Shown here: positions 32,786-44,753 of the stretch, one piece after another
Numbering within the stretch: position 1 is the stretch's first letter
Layout of the letters: each line of letters opens with the position of its first letter
From: Brachypterus glaber
Taxonomy: Eukaryota; Arthropoda; Insecta; Coleoptera; Kateretidae
Assembly: GCA_958510825.1 (NCBI GenBank)
Contig: OY294050.1
Location: forward strand, 43,041,249-43,105,248
Length of the DNA stretch: 64,000 nt
Direction: 5' to 3'
Made by a program: the position numbers and the translations under genes
The notes under the pieces: model-generated
What the model saw: only the letters and a program-made list of their open reading frames with translations
Database searches by the model: none
Told to the model about the DNA's origin: nothing

Positions 32786-33457
32786 AGTAAAATAGGAATA
32801 AACTAAATTTAGATTTTAAATATTTTTTTTGGCAAATTATGTAAATTACGTTTTTATAAAACAGCGTTAATTAAATTAAATGAAAGTTGTTACTGCCTAG
32901 TGTAAAAACTATACTCATTAAGGTTTGTTTATACTATTATCTTTAAACTGTTAGCTTTTTCTTGTCATTGTTATTCAAAAGGTAATTGACATTTTGTGTC
33001 GTGTGAGCAAAAAGATTCAATAGGATATATTTTTTTTAATTGATTTTAATCAATAGTTATTTACTTAAATTTTATATCTAAAATATGAAAAATAGGTCAT
33101 GAAGGAAAAAGTTTTATTTGGTTTTGCATATCTTTGTATCAAAACAACAAGGTTTCAACCAAAATTTTTAGAGATTTTTACTTTTTTACATAAAAATCAG
33201 GTTCTTCGTTAATGAAAATGAACTTAAGTCACATTGATTTCACTAATGCGTTAAAACTTTGGCCTGTGATCTATACCAAAGATGTTATCAGTAAACATTG
33301 TTCTGAGATTTTCAGTTAATTCTCCCAAGCGCATAAGAATTTATAAAAAAGGTTTAAAAGCAAACAAAGTGAATGTACTAAACACATGAGACAATAACTT
33401 TTTAACTATTTTTATGAAAACATTTCAGAAATTCAGAATTTTGACGATGTGTGTAAA
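32786..33457. other. Gene-free AT-rich spacer
   Basis: I see no coding signal, TIR or tandem repeat that I can support. Confidence 0.35.
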
Positions 33458-34329
33458 TTAGGGTGGACCTTATATTTTTTTATTATTTTAAAATTTTCAT
33501 TTTCTGAAAATATGAGGTGGATCAAACTTCTCTAAGGGGCCCCTAAAATTCATAAAATTACTCATAAATCATCAAAAATCGTTGAAAATGGTCTGTAATT
33601 TTTGTATAAGTAAAAAAATAAAAGGACTTGAAATCTTATTTTTTCCTTTGAACCCCTTGACGCACCCTTTTTTTTCGGAAAAGTGGTTAATTTTCACCAT
33701 TTTTTTTTCTTAACTTTTAGTCTACACTGAAGGGCAATAACAAATAATATTGAGAAATTAAAAAAAAAACTTTATTTTCTACATTATAGGTCAGCCCGAG
33801 TTAACGGGTGAGTGGCAAAGAGCCAGCCTACTGTGAACGAGTTAACTCGGGTAAGTGGGTTAAGGGGTTAATCATACAAAATTATGTGCCAAATTTCAAA
33901 ATGATCAAAAGATTCTAACCCGCGCCAAAAAACTGCCAAAGTTGCCCCTAGTACTAAAATTTACGAATTTCTACCATAAATGTGAGTTAAAGGGTAAACG
34001 AAAGAGCTTGAAATCTTATTTTTTCCTTTTGAGCATATAAAATTATGTGCCAAATTTCAAAATGATCAAAAGATTTTAACCCGTGTCGAAAATCCGCCCC
34101 CAATACTAAAATTTACGAATTTCTACCATAAATCAAAATTTTAGTATTAGGGGCAACTTTGGCGGATTTTCGGCAGGGGTTGGAATCTTTTGATCATTTT
34201 GAAATTTGGCACATAATTTTTTATGCTCAAAAGGAAAAAAATAAGATTTCAAGTTCTTTAAATTTTTCACTTACACAATAATTACAGACAATTTTCAATG
34301 ATTTTTTACGATTTGTGGGTAATTCTTTT

Positions 34330-34374
<45 letters not shown>

Positions 34375-37300
34375 GGGCTCTTAGAGAAGTTTGATCACTC
34401 TTATATTTTCAGAATTTTTTATTTACACTTAAATAAAAATTTTAAGATAATAAAAAAATATAAGATCCACCCTAGTGTACCTAGTAAAAGACTTAACTCG
34501 GGTGAGTGTGTTAAGGGGTTAATTATACAAAAATTACAGACAATTTTTAACGATTTTTTACAATTTGTGGGTAATTCTACGAATTTTAGAGGTAGGGCCC
34601 TTAGAGAAGTTTGATCACTTTCATATTTTCAGAATTTTCCTTTTACACTTAAATAAAAATTTTAAGATAATAAAAAAATATAAGATCCACCCTAGTGTAC
34701 CTAGTAAACGACTTAACTCGGGTGAGTGCGTTAAGAGGTTAATCATACAAAATTATGTGCCAAATTTCAAAATGATCAAAAGATTCTAACCCGTGCCGAA
34801 AATCTGCCAAAGTTGCCCCATAAAACTAAAATTTACGAATTTCTACCATAAATGTAAATTTTAGTATTAGGGGCAACTTTGGCGGATTTTAGGCACGGTG
34901 TAGAATCTTTTGATCATTTTGAAATTTGGCACATAATTTTTTATGCTTAAAAGGAAAAAAATAAGATTTCAAGCTCTTTAAATTTTTCACTTATACAAAA
35001 ATTACAGACGAAATTTTTAACGATTTTTTACAAATTGTGGGTAATTCTACGAATGTCAGAGGCCTAATTAGGGCCCTTAAAAAAGTTTGATCACTTTCAT
35101 ATTTTCAGAATTTTCCATTTAAATAACAATTTTAAGTTAATAAAAAAATATAAGGTCCACCCTAGTGTACCTAGTAAACGAGTTAACTCGGGTGAATGCG
35201 TTAAGGGGTTAATTATACAAAATTATGTGCCAAATTTCAAAATGATCAAAAGATTCTAACCCGTGCCGAAAATCCTCCAAAGTTGCCCCTAATACTAAAA
35301 TTTACGAATTTCTACCATAAATGTAAATTTTAGTATTAGGGGCAACTTTGGCGGATTTTAGGCACGGTGTAGAATCTTTTGATCATTTTGAAACTTGGCA
35401 CATAATTTTGTATGCTTAAAAGGAAAAAAAATAAGATTTCAAGCTCTTTAAATTTTTCACTTATACAAAAATTACAGACGAAATTTTTAACGATTTTTTA
35501 CAAATTGTGGGTAATTCTACGAATGTCAGAGGCCTAATTAGGGCCCTTAAAAAAGTTTGATCACTTTCATATTTTCAGAATTTTCCATTTAAATAACAAT
35601 TTTAAGTTAATAAAAAAATATAAGGTCCACCCTAGTGTACCTAGTAAACGAGTTAACTCGGGTGAATGCGTTAAGGGGTTAATTATACAAAATTATGTGC
35701 CAAATTTCAAAATGATCAAAAGATTCTAACCCGTGCCGAAAATCCTCCAAAGTTGCCCCTAATACTAAAATTTACGAATTTCTACCATAAATGTAAATTT
35801 TAGTATTAGGGGCAACTTTGGCGGATTTTAGGCACGGTGTAGAATCTTTTGATCATTTTGAAACTTGGCACATAATTTTGTATGCTTAAAAGGAAAAAAA
35901 ATAAGATTTCAAGCTCTTTAAATTTTTCACTTATACAAAAATTACAGACAATTTTAAACGATTTTTTACAATTTGTGGGTAATTCTACGAATGTCAGAGG
36001 CCTAATTAGGGCCCTTAAAAAAGTTTGATCACTTTCATATTTTCAGAATTTTCCATTTACACTTAAATAAAAATTTTAAGTTAATAAAAAAATATAAGGT
36101 CCACCCTAGTGTACCTAGTAAACGAGTTAACTCGGGTGAATGCGTTAAGGGGTTAATTATACAAAATTATGTGCCAAATTTCAAAATGATGATTTTAGTA
36201 TTAGGGGCAACTTTGGCGGATTTTAGGCACGGTGTAGAATCTTTTGATCATTTTAAAACTTGGCACATAATTTTGTATGCTTAAAAGGAAAAAAAAATAA
36301 GATTTCAAGCTCTTTAAATTTTTCACTTATACAAAAATTACAGACAATTTTAAACGATTTTTTATAAATTGTGGGTAATTCCACGAATTTTAGAGGTAGG
36401 GCCCTTAGAGAAGTTTGATCACTTTCATATTTTCAGAATTTTCCTTTTACACTTAAATAAAAATTTTATGATAATAAAAAAATATAAGGTCCACTCGAGT
36501 GTACCTAGTTAACTCGGGTGAGTGCGTTAAGGGGTTAATTATACAAAATTATGTGCCAAATTTCAAAATGATCAAAAGATTCTAACCCGTGCCGAAAATC
36601 CTCCAAAGTTGCCCCTAACACTAAAATTTACGAATTTATACCATAAATGTAAATTTTAGTATTAGGGGCAACTTTGGCGGATTTTAGGCACGGTGTAGAA
36701 TCTTTTGATCATTTTGAAATTTGGCACATAATTTTGTATGCTCAAAAGGAAAAAAATAAGATTTCAAGCTCTTTAAATTTTTCACTTATACAAAAATTAC
36801 AGACGAAATTTTTAACGATTTTTTACAAATTGTGGGTAATTCTACGAATGTTAGAGGCCTTTAGAGAAGTTTGATCACTTTCATATTTTTAGAAATTTCC
36901 ATTTACACTTAAATAAAATTTTTAAGATAATAAAAAAAATATAAGGTCCACCCTAATGTACCTAGTAAACGAGTTAACTCGGGTAAGTGCGTTAAGGGGT
37001 TAACCATACAAAATTATGTGCCAAATTTCAAAATGATCAAAAGATTCTAACCCGTGCCGAAAATCCTCCAAAGTTGCCCCTAATACTAAAATTTACGAAT
37101 TTCTACCACAAATGGGAGTTAAACGGTAAACGAACCTCTTAAAAATGTATCAGATCAAACTGAATTTATTTTTATTTAATGCATTCTAATATTTATTCAT
37201 AATATTAAAATTATTTGACTAAAAAAAAACGAGCTAAGAGCCAATAGGGCCTACTCAGTGCCTTATTTAGGAGCTATTATTTGGCGCTTAGCTCGTTTGG

Positions 37301-37518
37301 TTTTAGTTAAATCATTTTAATAATATGAATAAATATTAGAATGCATTAAATAAAAATAAATTCAGTTCGATCTGATACATTTTTAAAACGTTTGTTTACC
37401 ATTTGATGGTAGAAATCCATACCCTTAGAGAAATTGGATCACTCACATATTTTCAGAATTTTCTAGTAACACCTAAATGAAAATTTTAAGATAATAAAAA
37501 AATATAAGGTCCACCCTG
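33458..37518. mobile_element. Foldback element A (TTAGGGTGGACC family), tandemly amplified inside
   Basis: The ends are TTAGGGTGGACCTTATATTT and its complement at the right. The body is a chain of palindromic modules: ATTATGTGCCAAATTTCAAA..GTTGCCCC..ACTAAAATTTACGAAT followed by the inverse. Between about 34697 and 37130 a ~470-bp unit recurs about five times (landmark GTGTACCTAGTAAACGA near 34697, 35167, 35634, 36110 and 36956; a shortened variant near 36500). An (AAT)n run lies at 34331-34374. The right part (about 37140-37400) is a separate palindrome around GAGCTAAG..CTTAGCTC. Related single copies are B (38177-39236) and C (57251-59140). No protein is encoded, and the many short frames are repeat shadows. 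Confidence 0.85.
34697..37130 (+). repeat. ~470-bp tandem units within foldback element A
   Basis: Successive landmark spacings are 470, 467, about 476, about 390 and about 456 bp. Two neighbouring units (about 35167-36109) are almost identical over their whole length, showing very recent duplication. Each unit is itself a palindrome with short spacer, so the array could extrude several cruciforms. Confidence 0.85.
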
Positions 37519-38176
37519 ATAAAAGACAATTTTTATATGGGCTGTCTGGTCCCTGGTCTTATTTTATGACGCCAGTGTTTTACAAAAAATGCATTTCAAT
37601 TTAGGAACTTAGAGATTCGTCTTTGTATCATTAAAAATGTTTGATACGGCAGTTTTTTTACGGCCGGGCACTATAAACACAAACCTTATTGATGGGATTA
37701 TACACTCTGACACAAACTTTGTTTTTTGTCTGACAGGTTACAAAAGTGAGGTTATGTCACTGTATAATTTTTATTATTTCAAAAAAAATAAAGTATTTTG
37801 ACATAAAAACTATTGAATTGTATTTGAACGAAAAATACTAAATTTGGAAGTTTTCATATATTTTCACAAAAAAAAATAAACCAAAAAAAAAACTTGTTTT
37901 AAAACAAGCTTAAAAAAAAAGATTTTTACAACTCTAAATCTAAAATTACAAACATTTCCTATGAAACCTTTTCTGTCTTACATCGATATCCGTCCGACGA
38001 CGCGTCGTATAAGTTTAAAGCAAGAATAATGTAGCAGAAGGATGATCTAAAATTCAAAGAACCTGATTGCAATATGAGGCATGTATAATCAAAAGGTAAT
38101 AATCCAATTTTTAAAAAAATGAGATTTGTACAACATCAAATCTACATTCCAGGGGCTATGAAATAAGGCATGTACC
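37519..38176. other. Gene-free AT-rich spacer between foldback elements A and B
   Basis: Only small palindromes are visible (ACGACGCGTCGT near 37996, CTTGTTTTAAAACAAG near 37894). No gene was recognised. Confidence 0.4.
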
Positions 38177-39236
38177 ATTAGAGTGGACCTTATATTTTAG
38201 TATTATCTTAAAATTTTTATTTAGCTGTAACTAGAAAATTATGAAAATATGAGAGTTATCAAACTTCTCTAAGGGTCCTAATTGGGCCCCTAAAATTCGT
38301 AAAATTACCCATAAAAAATCGTTAAAAATGTTCTCTAATTTTTGTATAAGTGAAAAGTGTAAAGGGCTTGAAACCTTATATTTTTCCTTTTGAGCATACA
38401 AAATTATGTGCCAAATTTCAAGAAGATCAAAAGATGTTAACCCGTGCCGAAAATCAGCCAAATTCGCCCCTAACACTAAAATTTACGAATTTCTACCACA
38501 AATGTGAGTCAAACGGTAAACAAACATTTTAAAAATGTATTAGATCGGACTAAATTTATTTTTATTCAATACATTCTTATAATTATTTATAATATTAACA
38601 CGTTGACAGTCCCCATTAGGATGTTTTTTCCGTCCCAAGACGTCCAACCGTTTTTTTATTTTTTATCTTTACTTCCCCAATGAGTCCTATGAGTCAAATA
38701 TAATTCTACTATAAAAAAATAAAAACACTATACATAAACTAGACGTCCTAGGCCACAGCGTTCAAAAATGAAAGTAATGTTAATGGGTATGGCAATGAAT
38801 CACATATGCTTTATAGATATGTGGGGTAAACGTATCATGAACCATATGTGATTCATGGGACTGTCAACGTGTTAAAATTATTTAACTAAAACAAAATGAG
38901 CTAAGCGCCAAATATTTAGGAGCTCTTATTATATAAATAAATTTAGCCCGATTTGATACATTTTTAAAATGTTTGTTTACCGTTTGACTCACATTTATGG
39001 TAGAAATTCCTAAATTTTAGTGTTAAATGCGAATTTGGCGGATTTTCGGCACGGGTTAAAATCTTTTGATCTTCTTGAAATTTGGCACATAACTTTGTAT
39101 GCTCAAAAGGAAAAATATAAGATTTCAAGCACTTGAAATTTTTCACTTATATAAAAATTACAGACATTTTTCAACGATTTTTTACTATTTATGGGTAATT
39201 TTACGACATTTAGGGTCCATTCTAATGCGTCATTTT
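38177..39236. mobile_element. Foldback element B (TTAGGGTGGACC family) with nested MITE
   Basis: The left end is ATTAGAGTGGACC and the right end GGGTCCATTCTAAT. The arms contain the same ATTATGTGCCAAATTTCAAG, AAATTTACGAAT and GTTTGTTTACCGTTTGA blocks as element A, in inverted order. The central palindrome GAGCTAAGCGCCAAAT is present once and is interrupted at its TTAA by the piggyBac-like MITE at 38599-38871. Confidence 0.85.
38599..38871. mobile_element. piggyBac-like MITE, 273 bp, TTAA target
   Basis: The ends are CACGTTGACAGTCCC and GGGACTGTCAACGTG, immediately flanked by TTAA on both sides (38595-38598 and 38872-38875). TTAA duplication is the hallmark of piggyBac. Elements A (about 37203) and C (about 57914) have the same host sequence, AATATTAAAAT, with a single TTAA and no insert. 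This gives two paralogous empty sites and proves the boundaries. The interior has no coding capacity. Confidence 0.92.
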
Positions 39237-39835
39237 TAACTCCATCTTTAGGGGGCGAAGGAATAAAAAAAGGTTTAAAAAATTGTTTTGCTTTAAATTT
39301 TTTGGTATTTAAGTAAGAAAATCTTAAAACCAGTTAAAAATTAAAATAAATATAAAAACAAAACATATTATGTACACTTTTTTGCTACAACCCCCCTATA
39401 CCCCCCGCGGGTGTATAGGAGGGTAGTAAATTTGACTGTATTCAAAAATAGCTCTTCCACTAGTCAAAATCCGATGACATACTGGGCATATCATAAAATA
39501 GTTAGATATTGGTTTAGAGTCAAACGAAAATTAAGCAAAACTTTAAGTAAAATCTCGCAAAATAGGAAAAATTTTATAAATAATAGGTTTCATAAAACCT
39601 TTTAAAGTACTTGGCACTCCGCGTCACATTTTTTTTTATAAACACCATTTTTTGAGTATTAGGTTAGGATAAAAAATTGTTGTCCAAACATTTTTTTTTT
39701 AATTTTTTGGAAAATATTCAATACTTTCTGTCCATTTTTGTAACAATGATAACTCCCATTAAGCCAAATCAAATGGCTCATGCTTCAAACTCACAAGTCT
39801 CGTAAACAAAGAATTACAGTTTTTTGCCTTATTCC
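39237..39835. other. Gene-free stretch with an imperfect C-rich palindrome
   Basis: CCCCCCTATACCCCCCGCGG with GGGTGTATAGGAGGGT (about 39390-39426) forms an imperfect GC-rich hairpin. The short forward frame 39411-39605 begins in that hairpin and has no recognisable domain. Confidence 0.45.
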
Positions 39836-40008
39836 TAAAGTTAACTAATAGGTGACCATTTTTATTTCATTATTTGGTTATAGCTGTATTTTATATATGT
39901 CTTAAAGTACATTCAAGTTAAGTTATTTACTAATCGCCAAGTCCTGGATCGGGTTCCTTTGGATGCTAGAAGCTTCGAAAAGGTGGTAAAATGGGGTGCT
40001 GAAAATAG

Positions 40009-40138
40009 TTATTTTTGTATTAAGAGCGCAAAATGACTAATTTCTGCTTGAGCGCGGAATTTGCTGATCGAGGCGTCTAGCCGAGATCAGCAATCACCCA
40101 AAAGCAGAGATCACATTTTGCTCTCGTACAAACAACGT
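40009..40138. repeat. Hairpin element E3 with GC-rich tip
   Basis: The arms pair through GAGCGCAAAATG..CATTTTGCTCTC and TTTCTGCTT..AAAGCAGA. The innermost stem GCTGATC with GATCAGC closes the tip CGAGGCGTCTAGCCGAG (about 40069-40085). This gives CGAG, a central GCGTCTAGC, and CGAG, the same tip arrangement as E5. Confidence 0.75.
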
Positions 40139-41647
40139 TTTTTTCTACGATCTAAAATAAATAAATAAATTTCAGGCAGTAAAGGAGGGTATCGCATTTT
40201 GGGCTAAATCGCCTGCAACGATAAGACTTTACATGCTTATAGATACATAAAAAATAAATACCGAAATTTCAGCCCTTTTTACATCCCGGAACATACTTTA
40301 ATTAATTATATTAATTAAGAATTTTGACATCTGTCAATGTACGATTTGACAACATTGCACGAAACTTCAAGTGTCAAATGTCATTCGTCAAAATAAAAAA
40401 AAACTTGCACATTAAGTACTACAGTGGGGCCAAAGTGGGTCTGTGTTGTGTTCACTGCTCTTGGCTATAATATTAAAATATTTTGTTGTGTTTTATTAGT
40501 TTTTACGCATTTAATATACTTCAATGTGTAATTAGGCTGGACTTATGTGACTAGTTTCTTAAGTTTCAGTACGATTATGGAGTTATTTTTGAGGTATTTA
40601 TACTATTATACTATTGTAAGCAAACCATTAGCTTCAACGATAACCCAAAGCATCTAGTTCCATGGGACAGTGTTACCCAAGACAAGTAATTTAATCTGGC
40701 TTTCAACATGTTAAATTAGTTTATTTCCATGATATGATTTAAAAATAGATTATGAAAAAGTTACACATAGACTTTTAACTTTTCATATTAATTAAATATA
40801 TTTATTTAAAAATAAATATTATTAATTACAGTGTTTTTATCACACATTCTACCTAAACGTATTTATGTTGGTTTTGTAAATAAACAAAAAATATTGCTTT
40901 TTTTCAGTATGATAGTCACATTTAGCGCAAGAATAATACGATGTTGTCGGGTTTACAATAACAAATAATTCCTGCGTTTTTATTTTTTTTTTTTTCATTT
41001 TGTTCTTTATCAACAAATAACACAGTTTTTATCATTTCTTTTCATCATTTTGCACTTTTTTAAACAAAAACATATTTCTCTTATTTAGCACAAAACTCCT
41101 ATTTAAAACGATACCCTTCTTTATAACCTTAAAAGGTCGCAGCACTTACATTTTTTTGCAAATCTGGTTGTTTAGAAAAAAAACCCTCATCACAGTAACT
41201 CTTCATAATTTCTTAACAACAATTATTTAACGATTAACGATTAACTTGCCGGTTGCCTACACTCTAGCGCGCAAAATTTAATTTTGCGCTTGCTGTCATG
41301 GTAACGAGCAGAAAAGTAAAATGCTAATAGATTATTTTTCAGTCAGAAAACTTGATTTGTTTTTTTGTAGAAATGTTAACTTTTCTATTAGATCGTAGAA
41401 AAATATAATTTTAACTTACCGAGTCAAACATATTACATTTATTACATCTAGATTAGTCTATTTTCACAATTTTAAACAATTATTTAGACCAAGGGGTAAA
41501 AAAGGCTTTAAAATGTTTATTTATTCTAATGAATTTTCATTTAATCAAAATGTTATTTCATAAATTCTCATTTCTTTAAAAAATTAAGTATCACATATGT
41601 CAGAGGCACTTTTTAAAGACTGTTCTTACACCTTGTGAATTATAATG

Positions 41648-42808
41648 TACAGGGTGTATTTGAAATAGGGTCGGAAATTTTAACAGGTGATTCTACATGA
41701 TAAAATATGACAAAAAGTTCCTATAAACATATGTCTAAAAATGCGTCATAAGGGAGCTACGCCCCTTTGAAATTGGCTAAAAAAATCGGTTTTTATTTAA
41801 TAACTCAGGAACCCTTTGAGATATATTAACGAGGTTTTGCACGTGAATTAATCCTAATAAGACCCATCTGTTTATGTAATTTTCACGTACTTATTTAAAC
41901 CAGGGGTGTGCGAAAAGGGGGGTCCTTATCAGTTTTTTGTCCCAAACTTTTTTCTGTGTAACTTTTTGCAATTTTATTTTTAAAATATGATTCCTCAGGT
42001 CAAAATACATAAAAAAGGTACTCTTGTTGTAATACTGTAGGATTAACCGTTTTCGAGAAAAGTTCATTTGAAGGTGAAATTTCACTGTTTGAGGACGAAA
42101 AATTAAATACTAAAATGTCGAAAACCAAAATTTTAATGATGCAATGTTATTCTACATCAAAAGCTAAGAAAAAAAGTTTCCATACAGGTAGGTCGAAAAA
42201 ACGCTTTTAAAGGTACCATAGCCCTTTAAAAATGGTGCATATTTAGGAGACCATAGCTCCATTAGGATTCATTTTTGGAAGTACGTGTATATGAGGTTTT
42301 TTTCTTAGTTTTTAATGTACATTCGCCCTGCATCATTAAAATTTTGGTTTTCAACATTTTAGTATTTAATTTTTCGTCCTCGAACCGTGGAATTTCACCT
42401 TCAAATGAATTTTTCTCGAAAACGATTAATCCTACAGTATTACAACAAGAGTACCTTTTTTATGTATTTTGACCTGGGGAATCATATTTCAAAAATAAAA
42501 TTGCAAAAAAGTTACACAGAAAAAAGTTTGGGACAAAAAACTGATAAGCCCCCCCCGTTTCGCACACCCCTGGTTTAAATAAGATAAGATGGGCCTTATT
42601 AGGATTAATTCACGTGCAAAACCTCGTTAATATATCTCAAAGGGTTCCTGAGTTATTAAATAAAAACCGATTTTTTTAGCCACGTTCAAAGGGGCGTAGC
42701 TCCCTTATGACGCATTTTTAGACATATGTTTATAGGAACTTTTTGTCATATTTTATGATATAGAATCATCAGTTAAAATTTCCGACCCTATTTCAAATAC
42801 ACCGTGTA
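41648..42808. mobile_element. TACAGGGTGTATTTGAAATAG foldback, copy 1
   Basis: The whole 1.16-kb element is palindromic. Left TACAGGGTGTATTTGAAATA is mirrored by the right end, and the arms share AAAATGCGTCATAAGGGAGC, CGAGGTTTTGCACGTGAATT, GGGGTGTGCGAAA and GGTACTCTTGTTGTAATACT. The unpaired centre is short (around 42230). The 63-64-aa frames on opposite strands (41891-42085 minus, 42387-42578 plus) are the two arms translated and are not separate genes. TA at both ends suggests a Tc1/mariner-type integrase. A second copy is at 53475-54599. Confidence 0.88.
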
Positions 42809-43055
42809 TAACTATGAAAATAGCTTAATCGGACTCTAATAAATGTAATGTATATGACTCGGCAAGTTAAAAATATATATTTTTTGGTAGCTCTTTGCCA
42901 GAGTTTTGGAGCCTCTAGCACCCAAAGGAACCGGATCCGGAGCCTATGAATTCGAAAATAGCTTAATTTGAATGTACTTTAAAACATATATAAAATACAG
43001 CCTGTAGAAAATAATGAAATAAAAAGGCCTCCAGTTATCCGACTATAAGTTGGAC

Positions 43056-43334
43056 CTATCACTTTTGATCCTACATGCCTCATATATCTACATTCCTTAC
43101 AACTAAAATGGCGTCCAGGCTTCTAGCCGTTTTTTCCCATGCTATTCTTAAGAGCAATTATATTATATTCATCTAAGGTTATTTATTTACTGGGCGTTAA
43201 TTACAGAACGACAATAAAAACTTGTTTTACAAATCAAAAATCCAAGAGGTTACGTATTCGCATAAGCTTTTATAGCAGATTCCTCGGCAGATACTATGTT
43301 TTAGTTAGTTTATTAAAGACGCCTTTTTAGGAAG
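43056..43334. other. Gene-free spacer
   Basis: No gene or repeat was recognised between the large palindrome and the first Penelope-like terminal region. Confidence 0.35.
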
Positions 43335-43665
43335 CAAGTTGTACTATTATAGTCACAAAAAGTGGGAATTGACATTTTGCATTTTGTAAATTTCATTTGT
43401 TGTCACTGACAAATTTAGCTTTTTGATTTTTGGGGAATAGGGCTTTGGATCTGACTAAAATTGTTATCTAATTTTGCTGTGACGTTTCGACGATGGATTT
43501 TCGTCGTTTTCGAACCTTTATTGGAAATAAAAAAATATATATAAGTATAAAAAAAATACAATTGTTTAAACATTTAACTTAACCTTAAAATAAATAATAA
43601 TAAAATACAGCAATACAACAATTTTAGTCAGATCCAAAGCCCTATTAACCAAAAATCAAAAAGAT
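43335..43665 (-). mobile_element. Degenerate Penelope-like terminal repeat region
   Basis: GTACTATTATAGTCACAAAA followed by GTGGGAATTGACA (43338-43371) matches the terminal arm of the PLE fragment at 45414-46609 (about 45468-45501). Downstream, an inverted pair (TTTGGATCTGACTAAAATTG at about 43442 and its complement near 43621) encloses a minus-strand GACGAAAATCCATCGTCGAAACGTC-type hairpin (43478-43512). That hairpin keeps the stem II, GAAACGUC half of a hammerhead but lacks the CUGANGA half. It is interpreted as a decayed relative of the neighbouring hammerhead regions. Confidence 0.5.
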
Positions 43666-44351
43666 AAATTATACAAATCGGGCAAAACTTTCAATTTATT
43701 TGTATAAATGTTACTTATCGATCAAAATAATGATAGAAAAAGTCTTGAAAAAATTTTGGTTATACATTTTTAAATACAAAATCATGGTAAAATATAACTT
43801 GTATACGGAAAAACTAAATATGTGTTGGTTCTTTACAAAGCAATACATTAAATAAGAAGATTGAGGATAAAAGAAGAAAATTACCCAATCAAAAAAAAAA
43901 AAAAAAAAAATGGTGGGATGAAGTAAAAACTGTAAAATATCTAAGTATGAATCACGAAAAACCATGATCGAAGTTGTGTGATACCTTATTGTACGAATTT
44001 CCTAAAACTTTGTGTTTAAAATTAAATTTGTCATGAGGGTGCACCCTCATGAAAATTTCGAACGAATATCTATAGAAATCTAGATCTTTCTATTAAATTA
44101 GCAGCAAGTTCAGAAAATAAGGTTTTTAATGTAGAAGAACAATGGTCAATCGCTGTAAACGATTCGTTTGAAATTTCAATCTAAAATAAATCGAAATTTA
44201 CTATCGATTAATAATAGAATTCATCCAAACCAAGAATGTTGTATTAAATTATTAATCAGATAAGGTTTATGCAATGGTCAAAACTGTGATTAAAGTGTTT
44301 ATGAAGAATAATCCATTACACATAGTAGTTTTTAACATTATTTATTTTAAT
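43666..44351. repeat. Gene-free stretch with a 22-bp perfect palindrome (44031-44052)
   Basis: TCATGAGGGTG and CACCCTCATGA form a perfect palindrome with no loop. The minus-strand frame 43711-43965 is phenylalanine-rich low-complexity sequence. No gene was recognised. Confidence 0.5.
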
Positions 44352-44578
44352 AGTTATAAATAAATAAATAAATAAATAACTTTATTCACCATTATCGGAT
44401 ACACGAAGTACATTATGGCAAGTCAATATGTTTCACATTTGGTACTATAGTACAATAAAAAATAATCTGACTAAAAAAAAAAAAAAGAAATCAAAAGACA
44501 TAAAAAACAAAAAAAAACATACGTCAAATTATTATAGGTATGTGATGGGTGCACTATATTCCAAAAAAAAAAATACAA
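44352..44578 (-). mobile_element. 3' end and (TTTA)n tail of the minus-strand non-LTR element
   Basis: Read on the minus strand, this is 3' untranslated sequence with GTGAATAAAG just before a (TTTA)n tail (44352-44379), the expected terminus of the retrotransposon whose coding remnant is at 44904-45413. Confidence 0.6.
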
Positions 44579-44629
44579 TATAAAGAACTTTCACTTTCGG
44601 GTTTAGACCGTGTTAATGGATTTTCACTT

Positions 44630-44670
44630 TCCGACGTTTCGTCTCTTACTACTAGAGACATCTTCAGGGA
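44630..44670 (-). ncRNA. Hammerhead ribozyme motif (copy b1)
   Basis: The motif is identical to the one at 15106-15146: UCC, CUGAAGA, extra U, GUCUCU/AGAGAC stem II, GAAACGUC, GGA. It lies on the minus strand in the left arm of the palindrome. Confidence 0.7.
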
Positions 44671-44712
44671 TTAATCTGAAACTTCAGGGATTAATCTGAA
44701 ACTTCAGATTAA

Positions 44713-44753
44713 TCCCTGAAGATGTCTCTAGTAGTAAGAGACGAAACGTCGGA
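44713..44753 (+). ncRNA. Hammerhead ribozyme motif (copy b2)
   Basis: This is the same intact core as copy b1 on the opposite strand, in the right arm. Because the two arms are inverted, a transcript through the palindrome in either direction contains one ribozyme and one antisense ribozyme. Confidence 0.7.

Larger units (their letters stand above)
39836..43055. mobile_element. Large nested palindrome containing E3 and a TACAGGG foldback
   Basis: The outer left arm (about 39836-39990: TGTATTTTATATATGTCTTA, AAAGTACATTCAAGTTAAG, GGTTCCTTTGGATGCTAGAAGC) is mirrored at 42888-43030. A second pair of matching arms (TTTTAACTTACCGAGTCA near 41409; complement near 42860) sits inside. The gap in the right arm is explained by the foldback at 41648-42808. 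On the left, about 1.2 kb bounded by TTCTACGATCT (40143) and AGATCGTAGAA (41391) is additional sequence without a gene. It includes a 27-bp palindrome near 41268 (AGCGCGCAAAATT..AATTTTGCGCTTGCT). Confidence 0.65.

Noticed and set aside
43478..43512. Calling the 43.5-kb hairpin a working hammerhead
   Set aside because: The CUGANGA half of the core is missing. Only the stem II and GAAACGUC half is present, so it is listed as a degenerate relative.
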